Positions 35,991 through 47,364 of a stretch of 64,000 bases of DNA are shown here, piece after piece. The position numbers and the translations under genes are program-made. Under the pieces are notes generated by a model that saw only the letters and a list, made by a program, of their open reading frames with translations, was not told the DNA's origin and made no database searches. Each line of letters begins with the position of its first letter. Within the stretch, counting starts at the first letter, position 1. The DNA is from Monosiga brevicollis MX1 (Eukaryota > Opisthokonta > Choanoflagellata > Craspedida > Salpingoecidae): NCBI RefSeq assembly GCF_000002865.3, contig NW_001865040.1:432905-496904 (forward strand), written 5' to 3'.

Positions 35991-36523
35991 GGCCACCTTC
36001 ACACAGTCAAGTCCAACCCCAAACTGGACAGCAAATATTCCCCCTTCCCCCCGCGCCGCCGTCGCCTGCACCTCCAACCAACTGATGTCAGTCACCACTG
36101 TCCCCGGGCGGTGCTCAAAAAGATTTTTAGAGAGAGAGAAGAAGAAGAAGAAGAAACAAGAGCCACAGGAGAGAGAGACACACACACGCACAGAGAGAGA
36201 GACACACACACAGAAAGACAGAGAGAGAAAGACACACACACACACACACACATTCAGACATCAAGAGCAGTTTCGTTGACTGTTTTTCACAAACTGGTCC
36301 GGAGTGAAGCAGGAGGAGGAAAGGGCAGCTTGGTAGGTAGCTCACGGTGTCTGTAGGCAGCTGGATAGGGTGGTCTGGGATGGGGACTTGGCGCTGGGCG
36401 AGGTCTCGAAGCAGACGGACAGCTACCCATGCAGAGCCAGTGAAGTAACGACGGGCGCAACGCAAGACCCAAGTCACTGACACCGACAGCAAAAGTGTGC
36501 ATTTGTGGGCTTGGTGATCGGAG
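35991..36523. promoter_or_regulatory. Divergent 5' region with GA/CA simple repeats
   Basis: A 533-base spacer between the J-like gene and the 853-residue membrane protein. Positions 36131-36252 are GA-, GAA- and CA-rich imperfect repeats. It is called regulatory from position only. Confidence 0.45.
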
Positions 36524-39085
36524 GTGATGATGGAGGGTGGTGAGGAGGAGGCTGTGCCACTGCTGCCGGGCAAGTCCAGAGCCACGGGGGGTTGGACCTG
36601 GTTGGCTTGGCTGCGCGCCAATTTTTCGTTTTGGCTTGGTCTCCTGGTGCTGCTGGCTGCCATCGTAGCGACTGGTTCGCTGCTCGTTGGGATCTCCTCC
36701 TCTCTCTTTGGGATCGAGGTGCCCGGGAGTGATGGCTCCGTCATCGTAGTGGGTCTATGGCAACGCTGTCTGCGTCCTGCACACCCATCTGCTGTGCACG
36801 TGGTCAATTCGGGTAATGATGGATGGGAATGTGACTTTGTCAACAAGGCCAACGCCGACCTTGATCGCGTGGTCGAGATTCGCCGCCAATCTGTCCATGC
36901 CTTGCGCTTGGCCCGTTTTGTGGTTCTGGCCCAGTTTGTATGTGCCATGATAACCCTGGTGGTGACCACGTTGCTTCTGCGGGCGCATGGCCTCTCACGA
37001 CGCCCATATCTGGCCGTAGCGGCCACCTCAACCGGCGCGCTCGCACTGATTGCGGCCATCATTGTTGGCACGGTCCGCGGCCAAGTCAACCACCATGCAC
37101 ACTTTGAGTGGGCTGGCATGATACTCTTTGCCATCGCAGCTGTGGCCGTAATCATGGCCCTGATTGCGCTCTTCCTGGGTCGTATCCTCGTCTATCCGCC
37201 CATCTACCCACTGCATCGCGTAACACTCGGCCAATATCTACGCTTCGCCATCCTTCTCCACGGCGTCCTGGCCCTGGCTGCAGAGTATGGGCCTCTCGGC
37301 TTGGGTATGGCCCCTGGCTGCGCCGTCCTGGCCCTCCTCGCCGCCTTGGTCCATCCGCGCGGCAAGACCCCAGCCTTGATTGCCCAGATATTTGCCTCGG
37401 GTATCAATGCCGTGGCCGCCCTCATCTTTGGTCCCACCGTCATCAGCCACGGCAGCGAAACCAATCGCATCACGTTCGCTCTCGCTCTTCTCAATTGCGG
37501 GCTGCAACTGGGCACTTTTGTAGCCCTTTTCTTCTACCACCCGGATTCCAGTGCCCGTGCGACCGCTCATAGGACCACGTCTGCTCGAAACCCAATTTCA
37601 CAGCCCCAAGACCCATCTACTGGTGCTGGTCCTCGCCATTCACCAGTGCCACCTGCCTCACCCAACCCTTCCACTTCCAAGGGCGTGGTACGACCCCCAC
37701 GACGCCGCCGCAAACATGTGGCCAAAGCAGAGCCAACCTTGTCTAATGCCGACCATGCAAGCCTGACCCAAAGCACCGCCGAGGAGGACCAGCCAGCGCC
37801 AGTCGTGGTCGTGCCCATGCCTCTCGATGCGGCCCCAGCCGAGACCACTGAAATCACTCGCACCCCCGTCCAACAACGCGAATCCAACCCCAACGCCTCT
37901 CCAGCACAATCCATGAGGGTAGAACAAGAACCGGTGCCTCTCAAGACGACCGCCCCAGCTCCAAGTGTCGCAGTTACGCCTGTCCAGCCGACCAAACCAA
38001 CAGTGCCGGCCACTGCTGTCAACCCTTCAATGCCCCTCAGCACACCAGAGCCCGCTGCAGCATCTACACCCGAGATTGTCAGACCGGTGGCTATAGAGCG
38101 TTTGGACCAAGCGCCGACAAAAATGCCCAGTCAGGCCACGCAACCAGCCTCCAACTCCGCGGAGGTGCTCTCAAGCGCGACAGAGGGGGATCTCTTCGGT
38201 GGAGCGCCCTCCATCATTGATTTTGATATTGAAAAACGTGGCGATGCTCCCAAGCGCACTGCGCGACGTGCTCGTGCCAAGGTCCGCGAAATGGAGAAGC
38301 AAGAAGCCACTGACGACGTCGCCCCTCTGATTGACGTCAGCATGCGTGTCCCTCGTGCGCGCCACAGTGCTCGGTTACGGAATCGGTCCTTGTCGCCTGA
38401 ATCAGAACGTCGAACAACCACGCTACGTCATGATCAACGACACGAGGAGTTAGGAGAGCCGCCTCGATTAGCTACACAGACAGCAAAAGGCTTTGGAAGC
38501 GTGGACAGCCTGCAAACACAGTCCAGCCATGCGGTGTCATCACCAAACTCGGGTACAGCAGCTGCTGTCGTAGAGCCTGGCCGCGTGCGTTCTCGCTCCG
38601 AGTCCCGCAAAGTCCTGGGTATGGATTCATCTGCTTCAGCGGCAAGCATGCCATCGTACACACCCACGCCGGGCTTACGCCGATCCAGCTCACTGGAGCA
38701 AGTCGCCACCCTCTTTGATCGTTCACGAACCAGCCCCAAGCTGCAGGCGGAGCTGGCTTCCGATTCAAATTCCACGCGCCTGGTACGAGCGAGCTCCGAG
38801 GCCAACGTGAGTCGAGCGACGGGGCCAGTAGAGGAGGAGGCCCTGACCGTGCGGACCCGCAGCGCGTCTCTGACCAACCATGGTGGGCCCCGGCCTCGCT
38901 CCGGATCCACACGTTCCCGGGCCGGTTCGACACGGTCGCGGTCTGGTTCCACCTCGTCTCTGCGACACACTGAGATTTTACCTCAAGCCCTTGGCCCGGG
39001 CTTTGCTTGCGACCGCTGCGGGCGTGTGCTTGCCGATCCTATCGTGTTGGAGATACATCAGCGCACTTGTAGGCGAGGCCAGTAA
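36524..39085 (+). CDS. Intronless multi-pass membrane protein with C-terminal C2HC zinc finger
   Basis: A single 853-codon frame. Residues ~30-350 carry about eight hydrophobic helices: the first near 35-60 (FWLGLLVLLAAIVATGSLLV), a loop with two cysteines, then three helices in claudin/PMP22-like spacing (~130-230), then four more (~240-345). Residues ~350-820 are Pro/Ser/Thr- and Arg/Ser-rich and disordered, with RSGSTRSRAGSTRSRSGSTS near the end. The last 30 residues form CDRCGRVLADPIVLEIHQRTC, a C-x2-C-x12-H-x4-C finger like zf-C2HC. I do not recognise the family. The lack of introns contrasts with nearly all its neighbours. A poly-T tract follows at 39090-39109. Confidence 0.8.
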   Translation: MMMEGGEEEAVPLLPGKSRATGGWTWLAWLRANFSFWLGLLVLLAAIVATGSLLVGISSSLFGIEVPGSDGSVIVVGLWQRCLRPAHPSAVHVVNSGNDGWECDFVNKANADLDRVVEIRRQSVHALRLARFVVLAQFVCAMITLVVTTLLLRAHGLSRRPYLAVAATSTGALALIAAIIVGTVRGQVNHHAHFEWAGMILFAIAAVAVIMALIALFLGRILVYPPIYPLHRVTLGQYLRFAILLHGVLALAAEYGPLGLGMAPGCAVLALLAALVHPRGKTPALIAQIFASGINAVAALIFGPTVISHGSETNRITFALALLNCGLQLGTFVALFFYHPDSSARATAHRTTSARNPISQPQDPSTGAGPRHSPVPPASPNPSTSKGVVRPPRRRRKHVAKAEPTLSNADHASLTQSTAEEDQPAPVVVVPMPLDAAPAETTEITRTPVQQRESNPNASPAQSMRVEQEPVPLKTTAPAPSVAVTPVQPTKPTVPATAVNPSMPLSTPEPAAASTPEIVRPVAIERLDQAPTKMPSQATQPASNSAEVLSSATEGDLFGGAPSIIDFDIEKRGDAPKRTARRARAKVREMEKQEATDDVAPLIDVSMRVPRARHSARLRNRSLSPESERRTTTLRHDQRHEELGEPPRLATQTAKGFGSVDSLQTQSSHAVSSPNSGTAAAVVEPGRVRSRSESRKVLGMDSSASAASMPSYTPTPGLRRSSSLEQVATLFDRSRTSPKLQAELASDSNSTRLVRASSEANVSRATGPVEEEALTVRTRSASLTNHGGPRPRSGSTRSRAGSTRSRSGSTSSLRHTEILPQALGPGFACDRCGRVLADPIVLEIHQRTCRRGQ

Positions 39086-39511
39086 AGGGTTTTTTTTTTT
39101 TTTTTTTTTCAGTTGTTGTTTTTTTTAATTTTTATGACCCCACCATTGCTTAGGCTAGCTTGTCTTGAGCAGATGTCAACAACGGGTCGTCACCATGCTC
39201 TGTTGGGGACCGCTAAAGCGTTTGTGTGCAATCAGATCCGGATCCAAACTCAATTGAACCTGCTCATTTGATAACGGGAGTTCTCATCACTCACGACCAG
39301 TTTGCGCAAACAAACAAACAACTCCATCAAATTAATTCACATGTGCATGCATGTTGGTTGTCGTTGTGCCATGATTTGGTTGGTCTGAGCCGTGCACTGC
39401 CGATTATGTCGTGTGCAACGCTAGTGATGGATGCACCACCATGATGCATGCTGGTTAGCATGTAGGGGTGCTGACAGGGATGGCATGCTTCCCAAAAACT
39501 AAAAGGCCGTT
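39086..39511. other. Convergent intergenic region with poly-T tract
   Basis: Between the 853-residue protein and the acyltransferase stop. It begins with a T-run of about 20 bases and a second T-rich run at 39117-39130. No gene is seen. Confidence 0.5.
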
Positions 39512-41290
39512 TTACATCGACAGGAGTTCGTCGAGCTCGAGGCCGTGATCAGCTTCACCCATAAAGTCCTTCTCGTCAAACATGCGATCAATGCCCATGT
39601 CATCAGCAGCGCGGTTGACGAGCGCACGGATGCGACGCTTGAGCTTGCAGCGCTGATAATACAGCTCCACAGTTTGCTGCTTGGAGATCATGAGGGCCAA
39701 GAGACCCCGCAATTGCTTGACGAGATCGGTATAGTGATCCCAGAGATGTAATGAGCCAAGCATGATAATGGGGAGAAGGCACCAAGAGATACCCGTCAGG
39801 CGTGGGTGAATCAGCTGGCCCAGGAGGATGCTGTACAGAACCAGACAGATGGGCACAATCATAAGGGCTGTCAGGACTTTCCATGTTGCGACGACATCGC
39901 GACCGTGCTCCTTGACGGCGGATGAGGCGGCCGCAGCACGGGCCTTGAAGGTGGATACCACGCGACATGCAAACAGAATGGGTAGACCAAACACCATAAA
40001 GGGGATCAAAACCACCGTCTGAATAAGCACTAGGAAGCCCTTTTGGAGCACGCCGCTGAAGATTTCAGACTCTTGCAAAACGGTGGTCTGCACCACCTCG
40101 TGGTCGTGCAAGCCAGCAGCACGAAGAGCGTCGTTGTACACGGCGAGATCGCTCCGCAAGGCCTGCACCTCGGGCTCATTTTTGAGTTGGACGTAGGCCT
40201 CGGAGAAGCGGATCGTGAGCTGCTGCGTTTGTTCGGTGGATAGCTCGAGGTTTTCGGGCTTGTACAGGCGGCGGCCAGCCCACAAAAGTTTGAGGGTCTC
40301 GTAGTCAGGAGCTGTAATGGTGACGGCCTCAACGGCCTCTTGCACGCGCTTGAGAAGCTTGTCAAAGGCACCACGTTTGGCATCGCCGCCATTACGGTAG
40401 GCTTCGACCATATCCTGCTCAATGCTGATGGGATCGCCAAACTCGACCATGGCGCGCGACCGAAAGCGATGGCCGTGAAAGTATGTCAGGCCTACGGGAA
40501 TGAGGCGTACGGGTGGGGAGCCCGCCGCCATGGCGCCAAGGGCCATCTGCGCTACGCCGGCTTTGAAGGGGAGCAGCATGGACCCATCATGAGACCCACC
40601 CTCTGGGAAGATGCCAATGGCCTCCCCCCGCTTGAGGGCGTCGTAAACCATCTCGTAAAGATCATCGTGGTTCAGGCGCGGGTAAACTTTAAAGGCAACG
40701 TCTTTGAAACCCTCGGATGGGCCGTCGCGAACCTCAGCCTCTGTGTCGCTGATCACCTTTTCAACCTTGAAAACGTGGCCGTCGACAGCAAAACCACTGC
40801 CGGGCGTGAGATCCTTCGTAAACTGGGTGTCTTTACCCACCACGGTCGTGGCCCCGGTGGCGGCGCTGATGGTGCCTTTGCCTTTGGTAGCCAGGTCCTG
40901 AGGTCGTTCCACGGGGATGCAGCCCAGGTACCGGGAGAAAGCACCCACAAAGCGTCGGCGCATGGTCTTGGCGGCTGTCAAAAACTTGATGGGCCGGCGA
41001 TTGGTGCTCATGACCAGGACGGCATCCACGAATTGGCTCCAGTGTGGAGCGCATACCAGGATGACCGGGCCGCGCACGGGGACAGTATGGCTGTTGCGTG
41101 TCTCGACCTCGCGAAAGAAGATGCTGACGAGGGACGTGAGGAACCACCGCACAGCCGTGGTGTCTTCAACCTTGATGTACATGCCCAAGCCCAGGCCGAT
41201 GGCAGCCATGACCACGGCCCAAGGCATGGGCAACATCATGGTCAAACCCAGGCCAAAGGCCAGTGAGCTCAGGCAGATGGAGAAAAACAT
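39512..41290 (-). CDS. Glycerol-3-phosphate acyltransferase, GPT2/SCT1 type
   Basis: An uninterrupted frame of 592 residues from the ATG at 41290. The frame extends upstream to an ATG at 41431, but those 47 residues are Cys/Pro-rich and less likely. N-terminal membrane segments precede acyltransferase motif I, APHWSQFVD (His83...Asp89, the H-x5-D spacing of yeast Sct1/Gpt2), then RYLGCIPVERPQDL. A beta-rich insert (VVGKDTQFTKDL...) precedes motif III, IGIFPEGGSHDGSMLLPFKA, and IPVGLTYFH. Two further membrane pairs lie in the C-terminal half. The enzyme acylates glycerol-3-phosphate (and possibly DHAP) at sn-1 in the ER, the first step of glycerolipid synthesis. The insert and motif spacing match the fungal rather than animal GPAT family. 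Unusual locally in having no visible intron. Confidence 0.9.
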   Translation of the reverse strand: MFFSICLSSLAFGLGLTMMLPMPWAVVMAAIGLGLGMYIKVEDTTAVRWFLTSLVSIFFREVETRNSHTVPVRGPVILVCAPHWSQFVDAVLVMSTNRRPIKFLTAAKTMRRRFVGAFSRYLGCIPVERPQDLATKGKGTISAATGATTVVGKDTQFTKDLTPGSGFAVDGHVFKVEKVISDTEAEVRDGPSEGFKDVAFKVYPRLNHDDLYEMVYDALKRGEAIGIFPEGGSHDGSMLLPFKAGVAQMALGAMAAGSPPVRLIPVGLTYFHGHRFRSRAMVEFGDPISIEQDMVEAYRNGGDAKRGAFDKLLKRVQEAVEAVTITAPDYETLKLLWAGRRLYKPENLELSTEQTQQLTIRFSEAYVQLKNEPEVQALRSDLAVYNDALRAAGLHDHEVVQTTVLQESEIFSGVLQKGFLVLIQTVVLIPFMVFGLPILFACRVVSTFKARAAAASSAVKEHGRDVVATWKVLTALMIVPICLVLYSILLGQLIHPRLTGISWCLLPIIMLGSLHLWDHYTDLVKQLRGLLALMISKQQTVELYYQRCKLKRRIRALVNRAADDMGIDRMFDEKDFMGEADHGLELDELLSM

Positions 41291-42398
<1,108 letters not shown>

Positions 42399-43706
42399 AT
42401 GGCCAGCTCCAGTGGCAACTATGGGCCGCTGCCTGGCTCGCCTCGTCCGCGATCCAGCGGCCTGGTGTCCCATGGGCGCTGGAAGTTTGTGCGTCGGCTT
42501 GTCGACTTTCGTCAGATGGATTTTGAAATGGCCCTTCACCAAATGTTATATCTCATCATCTCTCCCTCACGAGTGTACGTCCGGCCCCCGCCTCGCTCTG
42601 CTGCCTGCCTCTAAACACCTGCCTGTGTGTTTGCGGCCTTTGATGGCCCTCGCCAGCCTTGTAATGTTGTTGCATCTACTTGTGCTCACGCTTGTCCCGC
42701 TGGCTCGGCTACTGCACCATTCGACCGTGCACCCGGATCGCCCGAAATAGATATCGCAGTTTCAAGTACCAAAAGAGTAAGATTGCTCTTCGCACAGCCC
42801 ACTGCACGCACTGGGCACCTGGCTTTGATCTTTCTTCCACCTGTGCCAAGACTTGCCTGCCTCGCTTGATTTCCAGCAGTCATGCTTGCCCCTTTGATAT
42901 TCCGTTAGACACCAAAAACCAGTGGGCGCGAGACGACCCTGCGTTTTTGGTCTTGCTGGCCTTTTTCTTGACCATCTCCAGCGTTTGCTGCGCTCTGGTC
43001 TTTGGCCTCCACTTTGGCCAACTCTTGGAGCTGGTACTGTGGGTCATTTTTGTGGATTGTATTGGTGTGGGCCTCATCATTTCAACAGGGCTGTGGTGCG
43101 TTTTCGCGGCTATCGGCGGCATCGTTTGAGGGCCGGTAAAGATACCCTTTGGCTCATGACCAGGCATGCTCCCTACTCCTTTAGGTTCTTTTCCAACCGC
43201 TTCCTGGTTGCACCGGCCATGTCCCAATACGTGGAGCAGACCGTTGAGCTCGGCTACGCATTTGACGTCCACTGTAATGCCTTCTTTCCCGTGGTCCTCG
43301 TGCTACATTGCATACAGATTGCCCTGATTTCTGGTATGTCCCTCCCCCGTGCCCCATCCTCACGGGACCTTGGTCTGCAGACCCTTGTTTCGTGTTGCTC
43401 TTCTTGATCTCACTAGTGCGTTGTCGCTGTATTGTCCAACCCTGATCTGTAGTTGTTTCACAGCCCTGGTTCATCAGCGTGGTGCTAGCCGACACCTTGT
43501 GGCTGTTGGCATTGGTCTACTACATCTACATTACCTTTTTGGGCTACAGCTCCTTGCCCTTTCTGCATCGCACCGAGATTTACCTCTATCCCATCGCTGG
43601 GGTCGTGGTTTTGTATTGGGTCGCCATCCTCACTCGCTGGAATGTGAGCATGTCCGTCTTTCGATACTACGGCTTTCACCACAACTACCCACCTTTGCAA
43701 ACCTAA
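42399..43706 (+). CDS. UNC50: UNC-50 / GMH1 family Golgi membrane protein
   Basis: Five exons (42399-42574, 42751-42776, 42909-43095, 43185-43333, 43453-43706) join in frame to 263 residues. Family blocks: RRLVDFRQMDFEMALHQMLYL, SPSRVYRSFKYQK, NQWARDDPAFLVLLAFFL, VDCIGVGLIISTGLWF, ELGYAFDVHCNAFFPVVLVL, DTLWLLALVYYIYITFLGYS, LPFLHRTEIYLYPIAG. About five membrane helices are visible. UNC50/GMH1 resides in the Golgi; it acts in ARF-GEF recruitment in yeast and in nicotinic receptor trafficking in worms. The length (~260) matches the family. The start is the first ATG before the conserved basic/RQMDFE region. Confidence 0.96.
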
Positions 43707-44116
43707 GGTGATCAAGTGGACTTCTCTTAGCGACCCTCACCTCAAACTTGTTGACCCAGGCTGCCGCAGCACCCCTCGTCTAATTGTATTCTTGCATTTG
43801 ACAAGCCGCACCTTCCTCTTTCACTTAAACAAGTGACCGACCAATGCCATCACGGCATAGGCATACGGTTCCGTTGTATCTCACGTTGCAATGCCTTGCC
43901 CTGTCGTCAAAGGGGTTTTGTGTTTCTGACCTGCACCGACCAGAGCATGATTGCCCATTCCTCTCTCTAGTATTGTTTCTTTAACATCCGACCAATGTAA
44001 AAAGTTTAATTTTGAGATTTTGAGTGTGCTGATTTTTTTCTTTTTTTCTCAAGCAAGAGCTTTGTTTTGTTTTTTTTCTTTTGGCTTCTGCTACACGACT
44101 CGAGCCACATGGTGGC
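43707..44116. other. Intergenic region, no gene seen
   Basis: About 410 bases between two plus-strand genes, T-rich near 44030-44090. No RNA gene or conserved frame is seen. Confidence 0.45.
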
Positions 44117-45446
44117 ATGGATCGGCGAAGAGTGCCGTCTGTGGCACAGTCTCAGCCAGATTTGACAGCAGCTGCACAGCATCTGGAGCAGGAGGCTCAG
44201 TCGGAGAACTTTTTCCGCGTGGCCACCCAGCAAGCCTTGCTTAACGGCGGGCATAGTCCAGGAGTGAGTGCGCGCATACCGAGGGCATCCAACCAGTAGC
44301 TGGAGGCAGGGGATCCTCTTTGGTAAAATGCCTTGGACATTGACGTGCCGCAACCTCACAGTTGGAATGGTGTCATCCCGTACCATGCAGTCTCGCGCTG
44401 TGGGAGGTCATCGCAAGTCGTTTTCCTTTGATGATTTGGCCTTGCTGGTAGGCAAGGCGTCTCGTCACAATTCGCTGGGGCTGTTCTTATTGGCTGACCT
44501 GAAAACTGGGCTTGTACTGCAGGACGATGCCTTGGAATATGGTGCCGCCCGTGCACCAGGGGAAGATGCAGCACGACGGCGCTTTGCCGCGCACCGCCTG
44601 TCTTCGTCTTTGCAAAGCCTGCCTGAAGTCGTCGAAGCCGAGGATGGGCAACCCGTGGCAGAGTCTGGGTACAAGAGCTTCTTTAATGCCGACGTCCTTG
44701 CCGCCAGCCAACCCACTGACAGTTCAGATCACTCAGGGCTGGGTCTTGATGGACCGTCCTCTGGGACTGTAGCAGATCTGATGCGCGCTGCTCGCGATCA
44801 GCTTGAGCAAGCCAAACGCTTGCCTGAACCTGCTCGCACTCAGACCCTCCATGTCAGCAAAAACCCCTCGTGCTTGGCTCGTGTGGCACCCCATCCTTGG
44901 CTTCGCAGTCCATGCCTGTTTCTCCGTTTACTTGTCTCACACGCTTTTGGTGCTGCAAACTGTCAAGGCTTTGATTAACAGCCTGCAAGCCCAAAACCGC
45001 CAGATACGTGCTTGGAATACAACAATGGCCCAAAAAGTCTACAATGTTCGGGTGCGTTGGTGTCGCGGGTTGGCGGGGTGCAGTGTCTACCATTGAGTGG
45101 GACATGTGAGAGCAAGGTATTGATTGGATTGGGGCCGTGTTGGAGTTTAGCTCGATGCGGATGCTTATGGCTCGATGGGGCGCCCAACAAAATCCACCTG
45201 TGGCAGGCGCAACGCATGTTGCTCGAGCATCGTCACGAGGCGAGCTCGGCCCACGTCCCAGACGCAAGCTCGGCTCCCGAGGCGCCAGACTCCACCTCAA
45301 ACACTGCCTTGGCATCCCCCACGCCCTCATCACCTAGTGGAGGCCGTGCTTCAGACTTGTTGGCTGAGGCCGGAGCAGAAGCCCGAGGCTCGTTGCCCCA
45401 AATGGCTCGGGATGGCTCCACTAGCTCGCTTGAAACTGCTGTTTAG
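44117..45446 (+). CDS. Unrecognised coiled-coil protein
   Basis: About four exons. Exon 1 (from 44117) encodes an acidic, Gln-rich helix (LTAAAQHLEQEAQSENFF). Exon 2 (~44361-44850) encodes GGHRKSFSFDDLALLVGK, HNSLGLFLLADLKTGLVLQD and a helix, DLMRAARDQLEQAKRL. Exon 3 (~44962-45050) continues the helix (ALINSLQAQNRQIRAWN). Exon 4 (~45208-45446) gives AQRMLLEHRHEA and a Ser/Pro/Ala-rich tail ending at 45446. The helical blocks in exons 2-4 join into a probable coiled coil. I recognise no family; several splice sites are uncertain, including the exon 1 donor. Confidence 0.55.
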
Positions 45447-45770
45447 GCCCAAACTTTGACACCGGTACCCAACCGAGTTGGCCCGGTGCCGTTCCTGAAA
45501 CTCTTGTGCCATCATTTTCACGCTTATCTCCCACCTGATCAAACTATGGCGTTGCAGCCAAGCTGCCGCCAGGATGTTGCGCCTTTACTTCGTCTCTGCC
45601 CCCGTTGTCCTCTCAATCAAAGATGGGAATCTCTTCGATTGATGGTCCAAAAAGGCCAATAGGCCATCATAACAATCTCCATGCACTACTTTGGGGGACA
45701 TATCAAGTTTGATTATTTGTGAATCGTCTAATACAAAGAACAGGGGCATGCCGGGAACACCTAGGCGTGC
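45447..45770. other. Convergent intergenic region
   Basis: About 320 bases between the coiled-coil gene and the NEK-like kinase stop. Nothing is seen apart from short chance frames. Confidence 0.45.
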
Positions 45771-47115
45771 TCAAAGGAGTTGCACGTCCACGAGGGCGTT
45801 CTGGAGCTCGGGTTGAGATAGAATATGGGCGATGGCTGGCCTTTGATCGGATTGTGAGTGCAGGCAGGCCCGCACCACGCCCTGCAACCACGCAGAGTAA
45901 CTTTTATCCAGTACAACTGGCTTATCACTGGTAATGAGCAGCGTCAGTGCGCTCACATTTGGGGCTTCAAAGGCACGCTTGCGATTGCACATCTACCCAG
46001 GGCAACGGCTCAGGTGAATAATCATGTGGCCCACAACTTGGCCAGACGCGACGCTCGCCTTACCTCGGCCACGATGCAGCCCAAGGCCCAGACGTCGCTC
46101 TTCTGTGTATACATGCGGCCCTAATGAAGGGGCTCCAACATGAGCCTCGCACTGCCCGTGCCTGCCCAGATAATACGCCAGGCGAACGACAAGGGTTTAG
46201 GAGGGCGCGCATACTTCGAGAAGCTCGGGGGCCATGTAATTGGGTGTCCCCAGTGTTGAGGCCTTGAAGGTGGCAGCTGGCACCAACTGGAAAGAAAGAC
46301 CGCGGACATGCATGCATTCATCACAACAAGCGACACGCAGAGGCCGGTGTAGCACAGGGACGGAAGTCGTTTGAGTAGACAAGATTTAGCCACATCGCAG
46401 GATGAACCTACCCGACTGATGCCAAAATCTGCCAACTTGAGCATCTACCAGTCCCACCAAGCGTCATTGGTGAGTGGGCCAAGCGGTTCAAAACGGTGGA
46501 TACAGGCCAAGGCTGGCGACTAGCAAGGTCTACCTGCTGACGATCGTCCAGAAAGACTGGTGCGAATGCAGCGGGAAGGGGTCACGCAGAGGGCCGCGAA
46601 AACGACGCATGAGCCAAGGAACAAAGGCCAAACATGACGGAGGCCTCACACAGTCGCATGATCTGGGGTTACGCACTATTATTCGGCTTGCAGTCTCGAT
46701 GAACAATGCCACGCTCGTGAAGTGCTTGCAGTGCCAGGAGCAGCTGCGCTAGGAAGCGCACCACAACGGCCTCAGGCAGGGGCTTGGATTGTTGGGCGAT
46801 AAAGTCATCCAGCGTACCGCCAGGCGCATACTCCATGGCAATGTATAGTCCTCGGGGCTGAAGAAGATGATCAAAATAGCGAATGACGTTGGGGTGCTGG
46901 ACCATGCCCAGGAGCTCCACTTCGGTCAAGGCCTTCTCCCGCTCTGCGGGCGGCAAATCCTCCAGCTCCACCTGTTTGACGACGGCTAGACTGCCGTGTT
47001 GACGGTGACGACACAGAAACGCCGTGCTACATGCCCCACGGCCCAAGATCCGAATGGCTTCGTACGTCTCATGCTGCAAGGATCCCACGTCCCCTGTGCC
47101 CGCCTGAGCCGCCAT
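45771..47115 (-). CDS. NEK-type serine/threonine protein kinase
   Basis: A kinase domain spread over about six exons. The first shows the glycine loop ILGRGACSTAF, the lysine in AVVKQVELEDL, the alpha-C Glu and AMEYAPGGTLDDF. HRDCKPNN joins over an intron (donor gtgcgt) to IFLDDRQQ, then MLKLADFGISR (DFG), TLGTPNYMAPELLE, KSDVWALGCIVAE and MCNRKRAFEAPN, the last being a NEK hallmark. The C-lobe ends YSAWLQGVVRACL and QRPAIAHIL, and the protein stops soon after (ALVDVQLL), so it is nearly all catalytic domain. NEKs act in mitosis and cilia. All catalytic residues are present. The chosen ATG at 47115 lies just before the domain; in-frame ATGs at 47169 and 47232 would add an unlikely Tyr/Asn-rich leader. 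Confidence 0.9.
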
Positions 47116-47364
47116 TAGAATACGTGCCAGCCCAATGTCGGCTTGTACATCAAAAAAAGTATTATACATTTCATCGCCCGTCAACAATGTATTATACTTT
47201 TCATTCCTTGACCACCAAAGCGTACAACACAACGAACGAACCGAAATTTGCTCAAATTTTTTTTGTTATTGAGTTTATCTCACACTCGGTCGGTTGCTTC
47301 GTGGGCACGCGTTGACGCGCGTGATACGGACACGTACACAAGAGGAGGGTGACTCCTGGGCATC
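47116..47364. promoter_or_regulatory. Divergent 5' region of NEK-like kinase and EF-hand gene
   Basis: A 249-base spacer. It holds two near-copies of GTATTATAC followed by a TTTCAT word, at about 47159-47173 and 47191-47205. TATTATA resembles a TATA element on either strand. The duplication could be a paired binding site; position is the main support. Confidence 0.45.

Noticed and set aside
36127-37155. 342-codon minus-strand frame
   Set aside because: Antisense of the membrane-protein gene plus a GA/CA simple repeat; no family motif.
40340-41266. 308-codon plus-strand frame
   Set aside because: Antisense shadow of the GPT2/SCT1-type acyltransferase.
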